Assembly (NCBI RefSeq): GCF_000730385.1
Contig: NZ_CP008849.1
Span: forward strand, 3,410,001 to 3,474,000
Source of the DNA: Alteromonas australica
Lineage (GTDB): Bacteria; Pseudomonadota; Gammaproteobacteria; Enterobacterales; Alteromonadaceae
Direction: 5' to 3'
DNA length: 64,000 bases
Part shown: positions 37,355 through 46,600 of the stretch, in pieces
Numbering within the stretch: position 1 is the stretch's first letter
Layout of the letters: each line of letters begins with the position of its first letter
Notes under the pieces: model-generated
Seen by the model: only the letters and a program-made list of their open reading frames with translations
The model's database searches: none
What the model was told of the DNA's origin: nothing
Program-made: the position numbers and the translations under genes

Positions 37355-39793
37355 ATGATAGTAAAAAATACAACGCCTTTATCATATGCACTCATCGCTT
37401 CAAGCGTGTCTTTAGCGCTTTGCAATCATGCCTATGCCAATACTAAAACAGACAGTGGCCTAACCAATAATGATGTTGAAGTGATAGAGGTTCACGGCGC
37501 CACGTCACTGCAAACAGGCAGTGATGCGGCGCCAATTTTCGGCAGTGTTCAATCATTGTCTCAAAAGCAAATAGAAGAGAGTGTGAGTCGCTCGCTGCCA
37601 GAGCTCTTAAAAACTCAGTTTGCCAGCGTTAACCTAAATGATGCGCAAAACAACCCGTTTCAACCTGACTTGCAATACCGAGGCTTTACCGCATCTCCCT
37701 TGTTGGGGCTACCGCAGGGCATTTCGGTTTACCTTAATGGAGGAAGAATTAATGAGGCATTTGGCGATACAGTAAATTGGGATCTTATGCCACTTGATGC
37801 CATCGATACGGTTTCACTTTATTCAGGTTCCAATCCATTATTTGGGCAAAATACATTAGGGGGCGCACTGACGTTAAACACCAAAACAGGTTTCACCTTT
37901 GATGCCAATGAGATAGACGCCACGGTGGGACAATATGGCCAATCGGCAATCTCAATAGAAACTGGGGGCAATAATGGTAGTTGGGGTTACTACATTAATG
38001 CCAACCATTATGAAGAGGATGGATGGCGTGATTACTCACCATCAGAGGTGAATCAAGTATTTAGCTCGGTGTCGTATCAAGACAATAAGCGGCGAATAGA
38101 TGTTAATTATTTATATGCCGATAGTGAGCTATTAGGGAATGGCGCTTCGCCAATTGAATTATTAGACATAGAAGGCCGTGAGGCTGTATATACCCACCCA
38201 GATCAAACCAACAATGAGCTACATCACTTCAGCGTTTCTGGCGATCTACAATTAAGCGATGCGCATCTAATCTCTTTCAATGCATTTTATCGCGACAATG
38301 AGACGACATCGATAAATGGCGATGACAGCGACTTTGGTGCCTGTCAGTTTAGCGATGGGCGCATTACCTTGTGTGAATTAGAAGATGATGATGATGATGA
38401 CGAAAATGATAACGACGAGGATGAAGACGACGATGACGAGTTAGTCACCGTTGGAGACGACGCAGAAGCTGTTGCTTTCATCGGTTATGATGAGGATACG
38501 GCGTTGTCAGATATTTCGGAAGTCTCCCCCGAAGTGATTGACGGTACTTACAATACTGGAAAATCGGATACGCAAGCCTTTGGATTTTCGTCTCAACTTG
38601 CCAGTAACTATGAACTATTAGGTAAACCATCTGTGCTTGTTATTGGAGCAACATATAACAAGGGAGATATTAATTATGCCGCAGATACTACCTTTGGCAT
38701 ATTAGAGAATGAAACCGCAAATGACACCCGAACCGTCACTCCACTACAAGGCCTGCAATCGGCTGAAGATAGGGTTAGGCTCGATGTAGATACTACTGCG
38801 TGGTCATTACTCTTTGTAAATACCACCCATATTACTGATACGATTTCACTCAATATAGGCGGCCGTTTTAATCGCGATCATGTGCTTATGGAAGATTTGA
38901 GTGAAGACGGTGATGACTCACTTGATGGCAATCATAGGTTTACCCAATTTAATCCAGCAATAGGGCTAGACATCGCGCTCACCGAGCATTCGCTAATAAA
39001 CCTTGCCTTTAGTCAATCGTCACGAACACCAAGCCCAGCAGAATTGAGTTGTGCAGACGAAGATGACCCTTGCCGCTTACCAAACGGATTTGTTGCCGAT
39101 CCGCCCCTAGATCAGGTAGTCACACAAACCATCGAAGCAAATTATGCCGCAGCGTTTAACGATATAGAGCTGACGCTGAATATATATCGAAGCAAAAGCC
39201 AAGATGACATCATTTTTCAACAAGCAGGTTCGGTTGCCTCTAGAGGTTATTTTATTAATATTGACGCCACACGCAGACAAGGCATTGAATTCAGCATTAA
39301 TTCGTTTTGGAAGCAGCTACACTACCGATTCAATTATAATTATCTCGACGCGACCTTTGAGTCTTCCTTTATCTCATTTAGCCCATTCAACCCGTTAGGT
39401 GCAAACCGGCAAGTAGAAGCGGGTGACACCATTCCTGGGCAGCCAAAGCATCATATCAAATTTTATCTCGACTACGCGCTTACTAACCAAGCCAGCTTGG
39501 GTGCAGAGATAATTTCAGCGTCTAGCCAATATTATCGTGGAGATGAAGCCAACGAAAATGACACCTTAGATAGCTATGTGGTGACCAATGTTTACGTAGA
39601 TTACCAGTTTAACCACACTTTTAGTGCACAATTACGGATAAACAATTTGTTCGATACAGAATATGAAACCTTTGGCACGTACGGTGAAGCCGATGAAGTA
39701 TTAGAAGATATTTATTCAGATGTTGAAAGTCCATTATTTGTCGGCCCTGCACAACCTCGTATGGTGAGTTTAAATGTGAAAGCGAAATTCTAA
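37355..39793 (+). CDS. TonB-dependent receptor with Asp/Glu-rich loop, candidate metal or metallophore receptor
   Basis: 812 residues. A signal peptide (to about residue 28) is followed by a plug (EVIEVHGATSLQ ... SLYSGSNPLFGQNTLGGALTLNTKTG) and a beta-barrel ending in Phe. The unusual part is an acidic tract at residues 343-362, 18 of 20 being Asp or Glu, flanked by Cys335-region and Cys340 in a predicted surface loop (bases 38381-38440). Such a tract could attract hard cations such as calcium or lanthanides. In other bacteria with lanthanide-dependent alcohol dehydrogenases a TonB receptor (LutH type) imports the metal. The receptor has an island operator and follows the PQQ genes. Receptor call is firm; metal role is inference. 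Confidence 0.9.
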   Translation: MIVKNTTPLSYALIASSVSLALCNHAYANTKTDSGLTNNDVEVIEVHGATSLQTGSDAAPIFGSVQSLSQKQIEESVSRSLPELLKTQFASVNLNDAQNNPFQPDLQYRGFTASPLLGLPQGISVYLNGGRINEAFGDTVNWDLMPLDAIDTVSLYSGSNPLFGQNTLGGALTLNTKTGFTFDANEIDATVGQYGQSAISIETGGNNGSWGYYINANHYEEDGWRDYSPSEVNQVFSSVSYQDNKRRIDVNYLYADSELLGNGASPIELLDIEGREAVYTHPDQTNNELHHFSVSGDLQLSDAHLISFNAFYRDNETTSINGDDSDFGACQFSDGRITLCELEDDDDDDENDNDEDEDDDDELVTVGDDAEAVAFIGYDEDTALSDISEVSPEVIDGTYNTGKSDTQAFGFSSQLASNYELLGKPSVLVIGATYNKGDINYAADTTFGILENETANDTRTVTPLQGLQSAEDRVRLDVDTTAWSLLFVNTTHITDTISLNIGGRFNRDHVLMEDLSEDGDDSLDGNHRFTQFNPAIGLDIALTEHSLINLAFSQSSRTPSPAELSCADEDDPCRLPNGFVADPPLDQVVTQTIEANYAAAFNDIELTLNIYRSKSQDDIIFQQAGSVASRGYFINIDATRRQGIEFSINSFWKQLHYRFNYNYLDATFESSFISFSPFNPLGANRQVEAGDTIPGQPKHHIKFYLDYALTNQASLGAEIISASSQYYRGDEANENDTLDSYVVTNVYVDYQFNHTFSAQLRINNLFDTEYETFGTYGEADEVLEDIYSDVESPLFVGPAQPRMVSLNVKAKF

Positions 39794-39807
39794 TTAAAAA
39801 GAATTAT

Positions 39808-39832
39808 AAATTAGGCGCTATGCGCCTAATTT
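39808..39832 (+). terminator. Terminator of TonB receptor gene
   Basis: AAATTAGGCGC-TAT-GCGCCTAATTT followed by TTC, 14 bases after the stop. A strong stem. Confidence 0.85.
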
Positions 39833-39839
39833 TTCTTAG

Positions 39840-39855
39840 TCCTAAAGAAGGAGGT
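39840..39855 (+). promoter_or_regulatory. Island operator copy f (porin gene), degenerate
   Basis: TCCTAA-AGAA-GGAGGT on the plus strand; half-sites recognisable but spacer and outer positions changed. About 140 bases upstream of the porin start. The weakest member of the set. Confidence 0.4.
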
Positions 39856-39995
39856 TAACAAGCCTTACGTCCAATGGTTCAAAAACCATATAAATCTATT
39901 ATCAATTTTACTGAAACCCGAAAAATATTAGGGCACATGAGAAAATTAAAATTTTCTCATTATTAAAAAATAACCACTCACGCTGGGACAGTAAA

Positions 39996-41225
39996 ATGAA
40001 AAATAAATCATTTGTTAAATCATATTTATCTATTGCCATTTTAAGCACGTTAAGTTTAAACAGTTATGCAGAAGAAGATCAATTTTCTTGGAATATTTCA
40101 GGTTGGATTAATGAAGGAATAACCTATTACGACGACGGTATAGGCAGCGATATAGCTCAGCTTTCAGATAATGGAACCACGCTTGGTAGTCGAATTACGC
40201 TCTCTGGTGATTACAACTTAGAAGAGCATGGTTTAAACGTAGGATTTGAAGTTATTATAGAGCCTCTTTCTGGTACACCAAACTATGGTGGAGGCGGTCA
40301 CCAAACACCTCTTTTATTCGCAAACCAAGATAATTTAGACACCTTTAACGGTGGCGATATTGGTCTACTTGGTAGCAGCCTTCATATTGGTGGAGATTGG
40401 GGCAAAGTCACTATAGGACTGCAGAGTATGCCTACCGATAATATTGCTGTTCTAGCCGATCCATCAGGCACTATTTGGTCTGGTATTTCCCCATTATTTA
40501 GAGCCAATGGCTTCTTTATTCGTGGCATTGACGAAGGGTCTACAAACATCGCTTGGGGACAATTTTCCCAATGTTTAGCCACACCTGGACTCGGCATAGG
40601 CTTAGATTGTAATGGTATTTATCGAAACGGCGTGCGATATGACTTGCCTAAAATGGGCAATTTCAGTGTCGCCGTAGGTTACGCTAATGATGAAATTTAC
40701 GATATCGCAGTTAAATACTCAGCAGAACATGCCGGATTAAAAACCAACTTACATGGCGGATATTCCGTTAATAAAGATGGTGGAACCAACGTAGGTGGAA
40801 ACGGCTCTTCAACACTACAATTTCAAGCGGGTGTAATGCACCTTGAATCAGGCGTATTTGGTGTAGCCACGTACCAGATGGAAGAAACTGATGATGCTAT
40901 TGTAGGTTCAGGCGACGACACTGATGCTTATTATTTTAAAGCGGGTATAAGAAAGCAGTACAACGCATTCGGTGACTCGGCGTTTTACGCAGAATACGCA
41001 AGCTACAATGACCAATATGGTATGGCTCACTTAGATGGCGTAGTAGGATCGGAACTTAACCAATGGGGTATAGCCGCAGAACAATACTTTGGCTCTCGCT
41101 TTTTAATCTATGCTAAATATGAAAATTTAAGCCTAAATGTAAGTGGTTCAGAAAGCGCAAGGTCAATATATAACAGCGCAGAAGATCTCACACTTATTCA
41201 GTTAGGCGGCACTATCTTCTTTTAA
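39996..41225 (+). CDS. Outer membrane porin-like protein
   Basis: 409 residues. A signal peptide ends near residue 25 (LNSYAEED). The mature part is a run of amphipathic strands with Gly, Asn and Tyr turns, for example SWNISGWINEGITYYDDG and GDWGKVTIGLQSMPTDN, and it ends in aromatic residues (GGTIFF), the signal for outer membrane insertion. It matches trimeric general-porin style rather than TonB receptors (no plug). In the island it could allow entry of alcohols or other small solutes. GGGA lies about 8 bases before the ATG. The upstream region and this gene are distinctly AT-rich. Confidence 0.8.
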   Translation: MKNKSFVKSYLSIAILSTLSLNSYAEEDQFSWNISGWINEGITYYDDGIGSDIAQLSDNGTTLGSRITLSGDYNLEEHGLNVGFEVIIEPLSGTPNYGGGGHQTPLLFANQDNLDTFNGGDIGLLGSSLHIGGDWGKVTIGLQSMPTDNIAVLADPSGTIWSGISPLFRANGFFIRGIDEGSTNIAWGQFSQCLATPGLGIGLDCNGIYRNGVRYDLPKMGNFSVAVGYANDEIYDIAVKYSAEHAGLKTNLHGGYSVNKDGGTNVGGNGSSTLQFQAGVMHLESGVFGVATYQMEETDDAIVGSGDDTDAYYFKAGIRKQYNAFGDSAFYAEYASYNDQYGMAHLDGVVGSELNQWGIAAEQYFGSRFLIYAKYENLSLNVSGSESARSIYNSAEDLTLIQLGGTIFF

Positions 41226-41240
41226 AGTGTAACCTAAAAA

Positions 41241-41258
41241 GGGAGCTTCGGTGCTCCC
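41241..41258 (+). terminator. Hairpin after porin gene
   Basis: GGGAGC-TTCGGT-GCTCCC, 15 bases after the stop, with no T-run. Confidence 0.6.
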
Positions 41259-41307
41259 TGCACATACGATTTCTTTAGCTGCAAGCAGCTTTATAGGGTG
41301 AAAACCC

Positions 41308-42046
41308 ATGATGAAAATCCTTGTAAAAATTCAAATATTCACTATTTTGCTTTTCTTCGTCACACCGTCATTTTCATCAAATACAATATTGTGGAGTGAG
41401 GATAAAAATACAATTATAAAAATAGTAGATATTAATTTAAAGGATAATAATAAAAATGCTCACCCTGCGATTGTAAAAGAACTGGATATATTACATTTTT
41501 ATCCAGCATTAAGATAAGTTAAAGACAAGAAAAAACTGAGGATTTATTTACACAAAAACAGAAAAACAAACTCACCAAAAATATAAAGAAAGAAAAAATA
41601 TACTTCGGTGGATTAAAAACGCAGACATACTTTATTGCTGATAGAGTGTTTTTTAAAAACGGATTGTTAAATCTCATTATCGTGAACATGATCGTTTAGC
41701 AAATAGCGCCTATGAGATGGCCTACGATCCCAGTAATCAAGGTCTTGTTGAATACGACTTTAACTAGGGTACTAGGCAAGTATCGAAATTCGTTTTTAAT
41801 CAAAAGCTAAACTTCACCTTACCGAAGGTGACTATGGTGCCAAATAGAACTGATTGGGTAACCGCCAATCTAGACAATATACAGAAAGAAGAGCCCGTAT
41901 TGCCTAAAGTAGTTAAAAGAGAATTAACATCAAATAAAAGTACGTTAATACAAAGGTTTAGAACCCTCTAAACATTGAAAAAAGAAGGGCTAATTACAGA
42001 AAAAGAATATCTACAAAAACGTAAACTACTTTTAAGGAATTTATAA
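41308..42046 (+). pseudogene. Decayed gene for an exported protein with SHOCT-like C-terminus
   Basis: A frame of 69 residues starts at 41308 with a signal peptide (MMKILVKIQIFTILLFFVTPSFS) and stops at 41517. The protein continues in other frames: KKTEDLFTQKQKNKLTKNIK ... GGLKTQTYFIADRVFFKNG, then SHYREHDRLANSAYEMAYD, then after an in-frame TAG a long run ending EKEYLQKRKLLLRNL at 42044-42046. At least two frameshifts and three in-frame stops separate these. The end (LKKEGLITEKEYLQKRKLLL) resembles the short SHOCT module. Intact length would be about 245 residues. Very AT-rich. The protein family of the main part is not recognised. Confidence 0.65.
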
Positions 42047-42198
42047 TACACTTTAAGGCTTTTTTATTATAAGGCTTCCGTCGTATTTACTTGCTCATAT
42101 TGTAATTATTTTGTTAAAATGGATTTAACAAACATACCTGTAGATTATGCATTGTGTAAGTGCATTTGGGTACTTAATGAGCTAAGGGTAGTAATAGT

Positions 42199-42858
42199 AT
42201 GCAAAGAATTCTTATCATAGACGACCACCCTATTTTCCGTCACGCCATGGTGACTATATTGGGTAAGAAATTTCCTGACTCTCAAACCCTTGAAGCCAAC
42301 TCATTGCCTGAGGCGCTTGAGCTACTTGAGGCTGATGCCGCTTTCGACCTTGTAATGCTTGATTTAAATATGCCAGAAACCTGTGGGCTCAATGGCTTAC
42401 TAGAAATTAGGAATCAACACCCTAATCTTCCTATTGTTATCATCTCTGCAGAAACTGAGAAACAAAACATTCTACAAACCATTTCTTACGGTGCAGTAGG
42501 CTTTATTTCTAAAAGCAGTAAAATAGAGGAAATCGCCACGTCGGTTGAGTCTATATTTGAAGGTAATGTGTGCCTGCCCTCTGAAATTTTACGTACATCG
42601 TCGGCCAGGAACCGAGTGAAAAAAGAAAACGCTATTTCCCTTGAACAAATTCGTTCATTAACCAGAAAAGAATTGGCCGTTTTGAAATACTTAACCCAAG
42701 GCTTAGCTAATAAAGTCATTGCTTACGAACTCAGTATTTCAGAAACAACCGTGAAATCCCACGTCTCATCAATATTAAAAAAGCTAGGTGCAAGCAACCG
42801 AGTGAAAGTAGTCGCCAGCGCCGCCAATATCGATTTTAATCAATACGTGTTTAATTAA
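42199..42858 (+). CDS. LuxR/NarL-type response regulator
   Basis: 219 residues. A receiver domain (ILIIDDHPIFRHAM; phospho-acceptor Asp55 in LVMLDLNMPE) and a LuxR-type helix-turn-helix (LTRKELAVLKYLTQGLANKVIAYELSISETTVKSHVSSILKKL, about 150-195). It is convergent with the hybrid kinase at 42895-45438, from which it may receive phosphate. Regulators of this type (AgmR, ErbR, PedR2) control quinoprotein alcohol dehydrogenase genes in Pseudomonas. No operator copy precedes it. Symbol not assigned. Confidence 0.9.
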   Translation: MQRILIIDDHPIFRHAMVTILGKKFPDSQTLEANSLPEALELLEADAAFDLVMLDLNMPETCGLNGLLEIRNQHPNLPIVIISAETEKQNILQTISYGAVGFISKSSKIEEIATSVESIFEGNVCLPSEILRTSSARNRVKKENAISLEQIRSLTRKELAVLKYLTQGLANKVIAYELSISETTVKSHVSSILKKLGASNRVKVVASAANIDFNQYVFN

Positions 42859-42894
42859 CGAGTCTAGCATTAATGAGGCTTTAATTATAAGGAA

Positions 42895-45438
42895 CTAAGA
42901 GAAAGCCGATTTTAATGCTTGCTTTAACTTTGCTGAGTTAATCGGCTTATGCAGCAATTGTATACTGGTCCCTTCCAACTCGTTCGCAAGTACCTTAGAA
43001 TGATTGGCCGTACATAGCATTATCGGCATGCTAGGCAGTGTTTGTTTAATATGCTTCGCAATCTCCAATCCGTTCTCTCCGTCATCTAAATGATAATCGA
43101 CGATAAGTAGGTCGCAGTCATCAAAACAGTTATCCGTTACCGCCATACACTGCGCAAAACCGGAAAATGTAACCACCTCCACTCCCCAATTTTCGAATAG
43201 CGTTTGCATAGCAATCCTCATATTGGTGTCGTTGTCGATATGCCAAATTTGTTTATCTAGTAAACTTTCAGGTAAGCCGTCTTGTGGCGTGCCATTGAAA
43301 GCCGGCTCATGCTCAATGTCTTGGACTGAGGCAAGCGGCACCGATAAGGTAAAACAAGACCCAACCCCCTGCGCAGATGAAACACTAATATTATGTTCAA
43401 GTAGCCGGCTCATTTTATCAACAATATAAAGACCAAGCCCCAAACTATAGGAGTAATTAAAGTCATTTTCCAACCGACTAAACTCTTTGAATATAACGGT
43501 TTGATCGTCACTGCTAATTCCCACACCTTGATCGAAAATACTGATACGAAGATCGTTACCCACGGTCCTTGCGACAAAAAGAACCTTACCATTCGCCCCA
43601 TACTTCATCGCATTACTGAGTAAATTACGCAGAATTCGAGACAATAAACTTAGGTCTGTAAAAACAATAGCATCTTGAAATTTATAGCGAAAATTAACCT
43701 GATAATCTTGGCTAATATGACTAAATTCCTCAGCTAGCTGTGCTAACAAAGGAAGTGCATTTTCTCGCTGTTTATCAGGCTGAACTACCCCTGCATCTAA
43801 CTTCGAAGTCTCGATAAGCGTGCGTATTAAGCTATTTAAATCCGACAACGAGTTATCCAATGCACTGACTATTGGACTCGCTGAGGCCTGTACTTGATCG
43901 CGCAAAGATTCGTTGAACAAAATAGCGGCGCTCAAAGGTTGCATTAAATCGTGGCTAATAGCGGCTAAAAATTTACTCTTAGAATTCATCGCCTCTTGCA
44001 ACGCAATATTCGCATGATTGAGTTCTCGGGTGCGCTTTTCTACATTTGATTCAAGCTGATCTTTCGCCGCTTGTAGCTGTTGCTTACTTCTTACTTGCTC
44101 TGACACATCAGTGGCTAATACAAAATGCCCTTCTATTTCATTCTTATCGTTAAAATGCGGCAAATATACTTTTTGCAAGAAGCCCGTTTCGCCCTGCGCG
44201 TTCATTTCCTCACTTTGAAAACTGACAATTTCTCCCCGATTGACACGTTCAACATAATGAATAAGGCGGGGATACACCTGCTTCAAGTGGCTTTGTTCCA
44301 TCGCTACGCCATAAAGGGGCTCTTCACCTAGACCATACCAATCTCGATAACCTTTATTGGTGTATAAAAAGTGTTTATCTGTACCGATATAAGCAATAAG
44401 TGCGGGCACATTATCGGTGATCATGCGTATCCAACTTTCATTTTGCTTTAACGTTTCTGCATACTTATGTTGAGACGTTACATTAGTGAAAGTACAAAGG
44501 GTGTTGCCGTCAGGCAACATCGTAATTCGCCTATCGACGACTAAGTTTTCGTTGATAATTTGCGTTGTAGCGCCGCCTTGGTCAAGCTTTAGGCCACTCC
44601 AATCAGCGTGCATCTGTAAAGTGTAAATATTCTTACAATCAAACAAGGTGTACTTCGATACATTAGACTGGGTTAAAAACGTATTATTCCAAAACGCAAC
44701 ACCGCCATCTTTGTTGATAAGTAAAATACCAACGTCTACGTTATCAATAAGGCTCTGAAGTAATTTATTTTTTTCTTTAATAACTTGCTCATACCGATTC
44801 GATTCATCCAACTTCACTTCAGTAATATCATTAAATAAGATTACATTGCCACCTTCTTGCGTACGGCGTATGGACAATTGGTACCATCGGCTATTAGATA
44901 ATTGATAGATAACCCTACCTTCTGAGTCAGGAGGTAGCACGCGGCGGATAACTCCCAAATGCTTCGCATGTTGAGTGATATCGTAATAATTGTCGCCAAT
45001 TTTAGGCGTAATGGTAAGGTTGTCCCACACTGTGCCGAAGTGACGATTAAAATAGATTACCGCTCCCTTGCTATCAAGCAACACCATCGCTTGGTTAATG
45101 CTCTCAATAGCGTCATTTAGACGCTGTTTTAATTGATTAGTTTCTTGATGTGCGCGTGCTATTTCGGCATTCGATTTTTCTAATTTCTGCAAAACAACTT
45201 GTAGCGCTTCTGTTTTTTCGTTTACTTTTTCCGATAACTGAACTGCGTGTTCAAAGGCGCGATAGCTATGATGATCGAAGCCTCCTTCTTCAATGCGGTA
45301 CATAAGCGCCGCATTAATTTTCTCCAGCTTCTCATTTTCGACCTTTTGGCGCATAAGCTCGCTACGAAGCGCTTCTAGTTCTGTATCATAGGCAAGCTGG
45401 GTAGATTCAGACACTTGATTTGAGTTAGTCCTTGGCAA
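42895..45438 (-). CDS. PAS hybrid histidine kinase, NahK/ErcS'-like
   Basis: 847 residues, no membrane segment. An N-terminal coiled coil (about 15-120) precedes three PAS domains (about 105-215, 220-325, 330-445), the last with a PAC tail, then HisKA with His496 in AAISHDLMQPLSAA, HATPase (NLLSNAMKYG; DQGVGI; SLGLGLYIV) and a C-terminal receiver with Asp781 in LLIVDYHLDDGE. The HDLxQPL H box is that of the ErcS'/NahK group in Pseudomonas ethanol-oxidation regulation. The start appears to be TTG 45438, overlapping the FIST gene by 14 bases; a later ATG is possible. Its cognate sensor is probably the FIST protein encoded just upstream. Confidence 0.86.
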   Translation of the reverse strand: MPRTNSNQVSESTQLAYDTELEALRSELMRQKVENEKLEKINAALMYRIEEGGFDHHSYRAFEHAVQLSEKVNEKTEALQVVLQKLEKSNAEIARAHQETNQLKQRLNDAIESINQAMVLLDSKGAVIYFNRHFGTVWDNLTITPKIGDNYYDITQHAKHLGVIRRVLPPDSEGRVIYQLSNSRWYQLSIRRTQEGGNVILFNDITEVKLDESNRYEQVIKEKNKLLQSLIDNVDVGILLINKDGGVAFWNNTFLTQSNVSKYTLFDCKNIYTLQMHADWSGLKLDQGGATTQIINENLVVDRRITMLPDGNTLCTFTNVTSQHKYAETLKQNESWIRMITDNVPALIAYIGTDKHFLYTNKGYRDWYGLGEEPLYGVAMEQSHLKQVYPRLIHYVERVNRGEIVSFQSEEMNAQGETGFLQKVYLPHFNDKNEIEGHFVLATDVSEQVRSKQQLQAAKDQLESNVEKRTRELNHANIALQEAMNSKSKFLAAISHDLMQPLSAAILFNESLRDQVQASASPIVSALDNSLSDLNSLIRTLIETSKLDAGVVQPDKQRENALPLLAQLAEEFSHISQDYQVNFRYKFQDAIVFTDLSLLSRILRNLLSNAMKYGANGKVLFVARTVGNDLRISIFDQGVGISSDDQTVIFKEFSRLENDFNYSYSLGLGLYIVDKMSRLLEHNISVSSAQGVGSCFTLSVPLASVQDIEHEPAFNGTPQDGLPESLLDKQIWHIDNDTNMRIAMQTLFENWGVEVVTFSGFAQCMAVTDNCFDDCDLLIVDYHLDDGENGLEIAKHIKQTLPSMPIMLCTANHSKVLANELEGTSIQLLHKPINSAKLKQALKSAFS

Positions 45439-46600
45439 AGTAAACCCCCGTGAAGGTTTGATTTAAGTGTACGGAATGTATATGTTCTCCGTAGGCGTTA
45501 AACCCTGCAACATGGTATTTTTTTTGTAGCCGCTGAATTTCTGCATCATTCCTATTTTGCTCAATTTCTATACGCCTTAAAAAGCAGTCACAAGCGTAGA
45601 CAAATTCGGCTTCACCTAAATCACCACGTAGCGTTTCTAATTTTTGTTCCATGGCATCAATACAGTCACCAAGCTGCACAAAGGTAAGGATAATGCCAAT
45701 ATCAACCGCACAGTAAAACGTAATTGCATTAGTGGCTACATCTACTTTTTGAATAGAGCGAATAAAGTATTTCCCCCCGACCAGTACGGCTAGTGGGAAC
45801 ACTGAAAATACATCGGGCGTTAAATCAGAGGCTTTGAGGCCAAGTAAGCTAGCGTAATACTGCGCAGCAGGTTCGCCGTTAATCTCATAAACAGTGCGAG
45901 ATTCTGGGTCTGCGTGGGTTACCACCAGCTTAGACACCGGCGAATTTATATGGTCAACTGAAAAAACAGAGAAAGGTTTGCTGGTTCCCACCAGCATTAA
46001 CACTGCTGCATTCTGATGAAACGCACCGTCATAAAACACATAGGTCGCTTCTAATTTTAAATCGTCTCCTGCACTTCCCCCTAAATGAGGAATATTGCCA
46101 AACGCGGTAGCAAAAGTTTCAAGGAAATGCTCTTCATGACGGGTAAGCCCGTCTAAAACTGAAATAACAAAATGTTGATTGGTATCGTAACGCTTTTCTC
46201 TACTTTGTAAGGTATTACGCAGGCCGCTTGCAATATCATGGGCTTCGTTAAAATTAATTTCATCCAAGTTTGAGACTAATGCAGTGGCAATGGAAAAATC
46301 GCGCTTTAAAAAAGCGACGGCAATAAGGCGTTCGGTACAGTACCCGTTTTGGTTAAATTCCCCGGCACTGGTGCAGCCTACTGTAGGTACGTTGGCAAAA
46401 AGCGCGTTCATATTTAACGCCACATCATCTAGATTGAACGAAGTAGAGGTATGGAAAAGCACCAACTCTATTTCCTCAAGTGTGGTCTGTGACAATATTT
46501 CACTTACCACATCATGACATGCGTCTTCCGCCAGATACGTCATAGGCCCTGATTGACTAGCAGATTTACTCAGCGCGGACAGGATGGAAATTTTTGACAC
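45425..46600 (-). CDS. FIST-domain sensor protein (NosP-like)
   Basis: 391 residues comprising FIST N (about 30-220; VGCTSAGEFNQNGYCTERLIAVAF) and FIST C (about 230-370; PAAQYYASLLG ... NRNDAEIQRLQKKYHVAGFNAYGEHIHSVHLNQTFTGVYF). In Pseudomonas and others, NosP of this family binds heme and nitric oxide and inhibits the co-encoded kinase NahK. Here it is co-transcribed and overlaps the PAS kinase gene. Start GTG 46600 has AAGGTG 8 bases upstream and overlaps the previous gene by 35 bases. Family firm; ligand not demonstrated. Confidence 0.86.
   Translation of the reverse strand: MSKISILSALSKSASQSGPMTYLAEDACHDVVSEILSQTTLEEIELVLFHTSTSFNLDDVALNMNALFANVPTVGCTSAGEFNQNGYCTERLIAVAFLKRDFSIATALVSNLDEINFNEAHDIASGLRNTLQSREKRYDTNQHFVISVLDGLTRHEEHFLETFATAFGNIPHLGGSAGDDLKLEATYVFYDGAFHQNAAVLMLVGTSKPFSVFSVDHINSPVSKLVVTHADPESRTVYEINGEPAAQYYASLLGLKASDLTPDVFSVFPLAVLVGGKYFIRSIQKVDVATNAITFYCAVDIGIILTFVQLGDCIDAMEQKLETLRGDLGEAEFVYACDCFLRRIEIEQNRNDAEIQRLQKKYHVAGFNAYGEHIHSVHLNQTFTGVYFAKD

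Noticed and set aside
38381..38440. Acidic tract as a frameshift or simple-repeat sequencing artefact
   Set aside because: The codons alternate GAT, GAC, GAA, GAG and AAC rather than one repeated triplet throughout, and the receptor frame continues correctly on both sides.
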